NCBI GenBank assembly: GCA_027063215.1
Contig: JAMOSE010000037.1
Location: 1 to 17,067, forward strand
DNA: 17,067 bases
Direction of reading: 5' to 3'
DNA from: Sulfurimonas sp.
Lineage (GTDB): Bacteria; Campylobacterota; Campylobacteria; Campylobacterales; Sulfurimonadaceae
The position numbers and the translations under genes were made by a program. Below are positions 13,429 through 17,067 of the stretch, one piece after another; within the stretch, counting starts at the first letter, position 1, and each line of letters begins with the position of its first letter. The notes under the pieces were generated by a model that was not told the origin of the DNA, searched no databases, and worked only from the letters and a program-made list of their open reading frames with translations.

Positions 13429-14449
13429 TAAAATCCTTACTATAATCTCGACTTAAACTCCACTCCACCTGTGCAGTATCAATAGCATGACACGTACTAC
13501 ATCGGCTAAAAGCAAAAGGAGAAACACTTTTACACTCACTGCAGATATACTCGAAACTTAATGTCGCATTTGCTCTATTTTGAAGTTTAATTAAAATATC
13601 AAACTCAAAAACAGCACTTTTCTGACTCAATGCAACATCACCTCTCGCACTGTAAAGCTCTCGTAAAAAACTGTTTTTTGAAATTATATCCAAATTCAGA
13701 TCTTTTCTATCACATCGCCATAATACTTCTGTTAAAACTTCACTTTTAGTAATATCAAGATTCTCCCAGGCTATCTGAGGGGACATTCGAAAAATATATT
13801 CAAAAATCAAATATGTTAAATGATGGTTCTGATGATAAATTGATAAAAGTTTTTCAATTTTTGTCTCACTATCCATATTGATATTATTCAGTATTTCTAA
13901 TGCCTGCAAATACTCTCGTACAAGCGTAATATCTTCGTCCAGCTCATCAAGTGGTTCTAAAACGCCCAAAGCAGCTTTATAATCTCTCATATACTCATAA
14001 ACCAGAAGTAGATAATGTAAAGCTTGTATTGTTCTAGGACTTGATTTTAAAATCTCCAAAAAGATCTGTCTTGATCGTTCTAAAAATCCTGCTTTAAAAT
14101 AGGTTTTTCCTAAAAGAAACATTGTCTTTTTTGCATTTGCCCGATTACCAACATTGAGTATCTCATTATATATCTCTATACTTTTTTCATAATCCCCATT
14201 TTTATAATAAGAATTTGCCAAAAGAAGCCATGACTTTTCAGAGAGTTCCCCACTTGATATTAAAACCTGAAGTTCATCTTTTGAGGGCAAACTGCGAAAT
14301 TGCCGTAAAAATCTATCTAAATGGCGTAAATCCTGAGAACGTTTATATCGTCCCCACCAATACGAAAAAAATGTTATCATAAAAATAATCGCAAAAAAAA
14401 CAATAATCGAAAAAAGAGGATCACGAAACTCAATAAAAAACATATCCAT
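13403..14449 (-). CDS. LapB-like TPR protein with membrane anchor and zinc ribbon
   Basis: A 348-residue protein with three visible parts. Residues 10-31 form one membrane helix followed by a basic stretch (WWGRYKRSQ), so the bulk should face the cytoplasm. Residues about 70-240 are tetratricopeptide-like repeats (SWLLLANSYYKNGDYEKSIEIY, FLLGKTYFKAGFLERSRQIF, ALHYLLLVYEYMRDYKAAL at 142-160). Residues 302-321 form a rubredoxin-type metal knuckle, YICSECK with C303/C306 and RCSTCHA with C317/C320. This order (anchor, TPRs, zinc ribbon) is that of LapB/YciM, which in E. coli controls lipopolysaccharide synthesis through FtsH and LpxC. I infer the same family, without knowing whether the function is kept. 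It overlaps the gene before it by one base (TGATG) and rnhA by 26. Confidence 0.7.
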   Translation of the reverse strand: MDMFFIEFRDPLFSIIVFFAIIFMITFFSYWWGRYKRSQDLRHLDRFLRQFRSLPSKDELQVLISSGELSEKSWLLLANSYYKNGDYEKSIEIYNEILNVGNRANAKKTMFLLGKTYFKAGFLERSRQIFLEILKSSPRTIQALHYLLLVYEYMRDYKAALGVLEPLDELDEDITLVREYLQALEILNNINMDSETKIEKLLSIYHQNHHLTYLIFEYIFRMSPQIAWENLDITKSEVLTEVLWRCDRKDLNLDIISKNSFLRELYSARGDVALSQKSAVFEFDILIKLQNRANATLSFEYICSECKSVSPFAFSRCSTCHAIDTAQVEWSLSRDYSKDFSEENNSFQ

Positions 14450-14916
14450 CAGCTATACACCACTATGCCATAATCATTCTTTAAATTATAAAATGTAGAA
14501 TCTACACTAATTTCCAAATCTTTAATCTTGCCAAGTTGTACAATCGAATGACGAGAAACCTGTATGCCATTTTCCTTAAAAAATTTTCGAATATTTACAA
14601 ATTTTACATCTTCTACAAATTTATATTCAAACTCTCTGTGAAGCTTCATTTTATCAGTAGTAAACAGATGTTCATTAACATGCAGTTGATCCGATGCGTA
14701 TTTAATTGGCAGATATCCAGAGAGATCTGTTAATATCTCTTGCACATATGCATGCTTTTTTGGAAGCGTATCTTTTTGAATAAAAACATACTTATTATTA
14801 AGCTTTAATGTTTGGGTGTTTTTCCAGTATTTATACGCAGGATTGGAGACGCCAAGTTTTGCATAAACTTCACGCCATAGCCAAAAAGAATTAAGTGTAT
14901 TTGGGAGTGCTGACAT
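14449..14916 (-). CDS. Hypothetical protein, first gene of the rnhA-rnc-aroC run
   Basis: Function not recognised. The 155-residue protein has no signal peptide or membrane helix. It is rich in aromatic and basic residues, with mixed helix (LNSFWLWREVYAKLG at 8-22) and strand segments (KYVFIQ, YGIVVYS at the end). The region HSIVQLGKIKDLEISVD near 123-139 may be a small beta hairpin. It has a good start at 14916 with AAAGAG close before the ATG and AAAGGAG slightly further up. The TGATG overlap with the LapB-like gene suggests joint translation and perhaps a shared role. A similar small gene beside rnhA exists in some relatives as I remember it, but I could not confirm the family. Confidence 0.65.
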   Translation of the reverse strand: MSALPNTLNSFWLWREVYAKLGVSNPAYKYWKNTQTLKLNNKYVFIQKDTLPKKHAYVQEILTDLSGYLPIKYASDQLHVNEHLFTTDKMKLHREFEYKFVEDVKFVNIRKFFKENGIQVSRHSIVQLGKIKDLEISVDSTFYNLKNDYGIVVYS

Positions 14917-14952
14917 ATCTCTTTTTAGCTCCTTTATAATCTCTTAGAGTAG

Positions 14953-14958
14953 ATTATA
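14953..14958 (-). promoter_or_regulatory. Likely -10 element of the five-gene minus-strand operon
   Basis: Read on the minus strand this is TATAAT within GAGTATATAATC, 37 bases before the ATG at 14916, which would place the start site near 14946. No -35 match is visible. The same spot contains a small inverted repeat, AGAGTA/TACTCT at 14947-14952 and 14958-14963 in the given strand, too short to judge. Confidence 0.4.
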
Positions 14959-15013
14959 TACTCTTTTTTCCTAGAGTTTTATAAAAGAGCACAAAGAATA
15001 AACAGCTCTACTG

Positions 15014-16078
15014 TTATAAAACTGCTGTTACAAGTTTTGTAACAACAAATCCGCCAAGAACAAGCCAAACAAACATTGCTCCGGCTGTGTAGAGTGGAGC
15101 AAGCCCAAGCCCTTTAAATTTTGAGAAGATTGTTCCCATACCAAGTGCAGTCATTGCCATTGTTAATAAAAATGTATCTATTTGATTAATAACATCTACA
15201 ATTGCATGCGGAACAAGATCAAGTGAGTTAAATCCTGCCATACCGATAAAATAGACCGCGAACCATGGAATAACAAGTTTTACACCGCTAGCAATTCCAC
15301 CTGTTTTTTTGGCTTGCATGGAAAGGTAGATCCCAAGAAGAATAAGCATCGGTGCAATCATAATTACACGTGTCATTTTTACAATAACAGCAGAGTTTGC
15401 CATAACCTCAGGGGCACCAGGAACAGAAGCAGGAACAGCAACAACCTGCGCTACCTCATGAATAGTACCACCAACATAAATACCAAACTGCTCTGGAGTC
15501 ATATGTAAAAAACCAGTTGCCGGCTCAATAATAGTCGAGTAGAGTACTGGATATAAAAACATTGAAATCGTACCAAAAAGAACAACCATGGAAACCGCTA
15601 CTGCTGTTTTATGTCCTTCTGCTTTAAGTACCGGTTCCGTTGCCAACACTGCAGCAGCACCACAAACAGAAGCACCTGATGCAGTAAGCATTGAGGTATC
15701 TCTATCCATTTTAAAAACTTTTATACCAAGATATGTACCTAAAATAAATGTTGTTGAGAGCATAATAAGTGAAACCATAAAACCACTCATACCAACTTCC
15801 ATAATCTGTTGAAATGTAATTCTAAAACCATAAAAGACAATAGCAAAACGAAGAATTTTTTTCCCAGAAAAAGTAATACCTGTTCCCCACTCACTCGGAA
15901 TATGATTATGCAGTGTATTTGCATAAAAAATACCTAAAACAATACCAATAACAAGTGGAGAAATTCCAAGTACTTTTACAAATGAGATTTGAGCAATTGA
16001 TGTTGCCGCTGCTGCAAAAATTGCTACAAAAATGATACCATAAATGGTACCTTTTCTATTTTCTTTTGAAAATGCCAT
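15014..16078 (-). CDS. YeiH-family (UPF0324) putative sulfate exporter
   Basis: A 354-residue inner membrane protein of the YeiH/UPF0324 family, annotated in databases as a putative sulfate exporter; direct biochemical proof is thin. About ten hydrophobic helices fill the sequence. Family landmarks visible are GIVLGIFYANTLHNHIPSEW near 44-64, a helix with FAIVFYGFRITFQQI, TASGASVCGAAAVLATEPVLKAEG near 131-154 (a conserved Gly/Ala-rich reentrant region), GGTIHEVAQVVAV near 203-215 and ALGMGTIFSKFKGLG near 312-326. The ATG at 16078 follows AAAGG at normal spacing. It has its own promoter and no overlapping partner. Near a sox cluster, export of sulfate or sulfite is a reasonable idea, but the gene is on the other strand about 5 kb away. 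Confidence 0.82.
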   Translation of the reverse strand: MAFSKENRKGTIYGIIFVAIFAAAATSIAQISFVKVLGISPLVIGIVLGIFYANTLHNHIPSEWGTGITFSGKKILRFAIVFYGFRITFQQIMEVGMSGFMVSLIMLSTTFILGTYLGIKVFKMDRDTSMLTASGASVCGAAAVLATEPVLKAEGHKTAVAVSMVVLFGTISMFLYPVLYSTIIEPATGFLHMTPEQFGIYVGGTIHEVAQVVAVPASVPGAPEVMANSAVIVKMTRVIMIAPMLILLGIYLSMQAKKTGGIASGVKLVIPWFAVYFIGMAGFNSLDLVPHAIVDVINQIDTFLLTMAMTALGMGTIFSKFKGLGLAPLYTAGAMFVWLVLGGFVVTKLVTAVL

Positions 16079-16119
16079 TCTTTACCTTTATTACTTAAAT
16101 TTATTATTTAATAAATCTA

Positions 16120-16128
16120 ATTATAGCA
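16120..16128 (-). promoter_or_regulatory. Extended -10 promoter for the YeiH-type gene
   Basis: On the minus strand this reads TGCTATAAT, a perfect extended -10 element identical to the one before moaC. It lies 42 bases before the ATG at 16078, so the leader would be about 35 bases. It sits between the end of the DUF748 gene and the transporter gene, so the latter need not depend on upstream transcription. Confidence 0.55.
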
Positions 16129-16133
16129 AAAAA

Positions 16134-17066
16134 TTATTTATCTTCACTCTGAATATCTATATCTAATTTCATTCTTAATTCTCTGTTATCTTGATTAGCT
16201 ACTTTTACAATATTTTTAATTTTCACTCTTTGCGCCTGTAGCCCTTTTTCTTTCACTAAATATGATACTACAGCATACGCTCTCTTCTGTGCGAGTTCTT
16301 CCATATCAGATAGAGGTATATTTTGCATTTTACTACATAATGCAATAAGTGCTTTTTGATATTCGCGTTTATATACAACTTCTTTATCTTTGTATTTTTC
16401 TTTTAGTTTTTTCTGTAGTTTTGCTAGTTTCTTATCATCTCTTAATTCGGTATAAACATTTTCGAGCATATCAATAGTAAGCGCTGTTCTGGCATTTTTT
16501 ATATTTTCTTCTCCACTCTTTTTCATAATTATATGTACAAGTTTTTGAAGTCGTAATGCTTCAAGATCTTTCACCTCATCATAGGTACCACTTAGCTCTA
16601 AAATAATTTTTGGTCTTTTGTCCATCATTTTTAAAATTTTATCCAGTTTTTCACGTTCAGGAGGAGTAATATTACTTTTACCAAACTCAAAAGCAATATA
16701 CTCCAATTCCTTCCCTTTTATACCCATAGCCGAGCCAAGAAATCTAAATGGTGACGTTACTGCCTTTGTAATTAAGTTGCCTAATGTTTTCCAAACAAGT
16801 GCACCATATTTAAAATCTGGTGCATTTACATCACCCTTTATCGGCATATCTATATCAATAATACCATCACTATCCTCTAGAAGTCCTATAACAAAACCAA
16901 GGGGGAGATGCTTAATATTTTTACCTTCAAGCTGACGCCCAAGTTTAATATGCTTAACCATTATATTATTTGTGGCATGAAGCTTACCATACATAATATC
17001 ATACCCAAGATCAAGATAGAGTTTCCCAGCTTCTATCTCATAACCTGCAAATGTTGCACTATAACC
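16134..17066 (-). CDS. DUF748/AsmA-like protein, C-terminal part (cut by window edge)
   Basis: The reading frame is open to the right edge of the window, so the gene starts beyond it; about 310 C-terminal residues are present. The visible part matches the end of DUF748 proteins, large AsmA-like proteins of the cell envelope thought to help lipid transport or outer membrane upkeep. Landmarks are ATFAGYEIEAGKLYLDLGYD right at the edge, HLPLGFVIGLLEDSDGIIDIDMPIKGDV, and FKYGALVWKTLGNLITKAVTSPFRFLGSAMG. Then FEFGKSNITPPEREKLDKIL leads into an OmpA-like segment, with KRAYAVVSYLVKEKGLQAQRVKI near the C-terminus. Between them is a Lys-rich helical stretch (KLAKLQKKLKEKYKDKE). An internal ATG at 16994 is not the true start because the family signature continues upstream of it. 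Confidence 0.85.
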   Translation of the reverse strand, partial: GYSATFAGYEIEAGKLYLDLGYDIMYGKLHATNNIMVKHIKLGRQLEGKNIKHLPLGFVIGLLEDSDGIIDIDMPIKGDVNAPDFKYGALVWKTLGNLITKAVTSPFRFLGSAMGIKGKELEYIAFEFGKSNITPPEREKLDKILKMMDKRPKIILELSGTYDEVKDLEALRLQKLVHIIMKKSGEENIKNARTALTIDMLENVYTELRDDKKLAKLQKKLKEKYKDKEVVYKREYQKALIALCSKMQNIPLSDMEELAQKRAYAVVSYLVKEKGLQAQRVKIKNIVKVANQDNRELRMKLDIDIQSEDK

Positions 17067-17067
17067 A

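Noticed and set aside
15001..15015. AACAG/CTGTT inverted repeat at the end of the YeiH-type gene as a terminator.
   Set aside because: The stem is only 5 bp, it overlaps the stop codon, and no T-run follows on the minus strand.
16618..16935. A 105-codon plus-strand frame opposite the DUF748 gene.
   Set aside because: It is fully antisense to a recognised family and has no start signals or family features.

Overview
The window looks like chromosome from a sulfur-oxidising member of the Campylobacterota, most likely Sulfurimonas or a close relative. This rests on the AT-rich sequence, on extended -10 promoters (TGnTATAAT type) with no clear -35 box, and on an isolated soxC-soxD-soxY-soxZ cluster. 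It also rests on a packed aroC/rnc/rnhA block like the one I remember from Campylobacter and Helicobacter. The genus is inferred from gene content and was not tested by any search.

Layout, left to right. (a) 1-4947, plus strand: leuC (leucine synthesis), an OmpA-family outer membrane protein, mobA and moaC (molybdenum cofactor), a small YbeD/DUF493-type protein and a 347-residue all-helical protein of unknown function. (b) 4948-6388: an AT-rich gap with a perfect 24-bp inverted repeat that looks like a miniature mobile element; a DUF2231-type membrane protein; a tightly overlapping pair of tiny genes that I read as a candidate toxin-antitoxin module; and the soxC control region. (c) 6389-9811, plus strand: soxC, soxD, soxY, soxZ, closed by a 16-bp hairpin. 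(d) 9888-11228, plus strand: a MOSC-domain protein and a DUF4395 membrane protein. (e) 11235-14916, minus strand: five overlapping or nearly overlapping genes, read as unknown 155-residue protein, LapB-like TPR/zinc-ribbon protein, rnhA, rnc, aroC. (f) 15014-17067, minus strand: a YeiH-type transporter with its own promoter, and the C-terminal part of a DUF748/AsmA-like protein cut by the window edge.

How the genes fit together. SoxC and SoxD together make the sulfane dehydrogenase that oxidises the sulfane sulfur carried on the SoxY cysteine of SoxYZ; soxX, soxA and soxB are not in the window. SoxC needs molybdopterin, which MoaC helps make, and the MOSC protein may belong to the same molybdenum or sulfur-transfer theme. 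The YeiH-type protein is a family annotated as a possible sulfate or sulfite exporter, which would suit a cell making sulfate. These links come from gene neighbourhood and family knowledge.

Most worth a second look: the candidate toxin-antitoxin pair (5717-6129), the perfect palindrome at 5046-5106, the LapB-like protein in the RNase operon, the paired direct repeats at the soxC promoter, and the unusual GGCEG tail of SoxY. No tRNA, rRNA, CRISPR array, integrase or transposase gene was seen, and no stretch over 300 bases lacks a gene.
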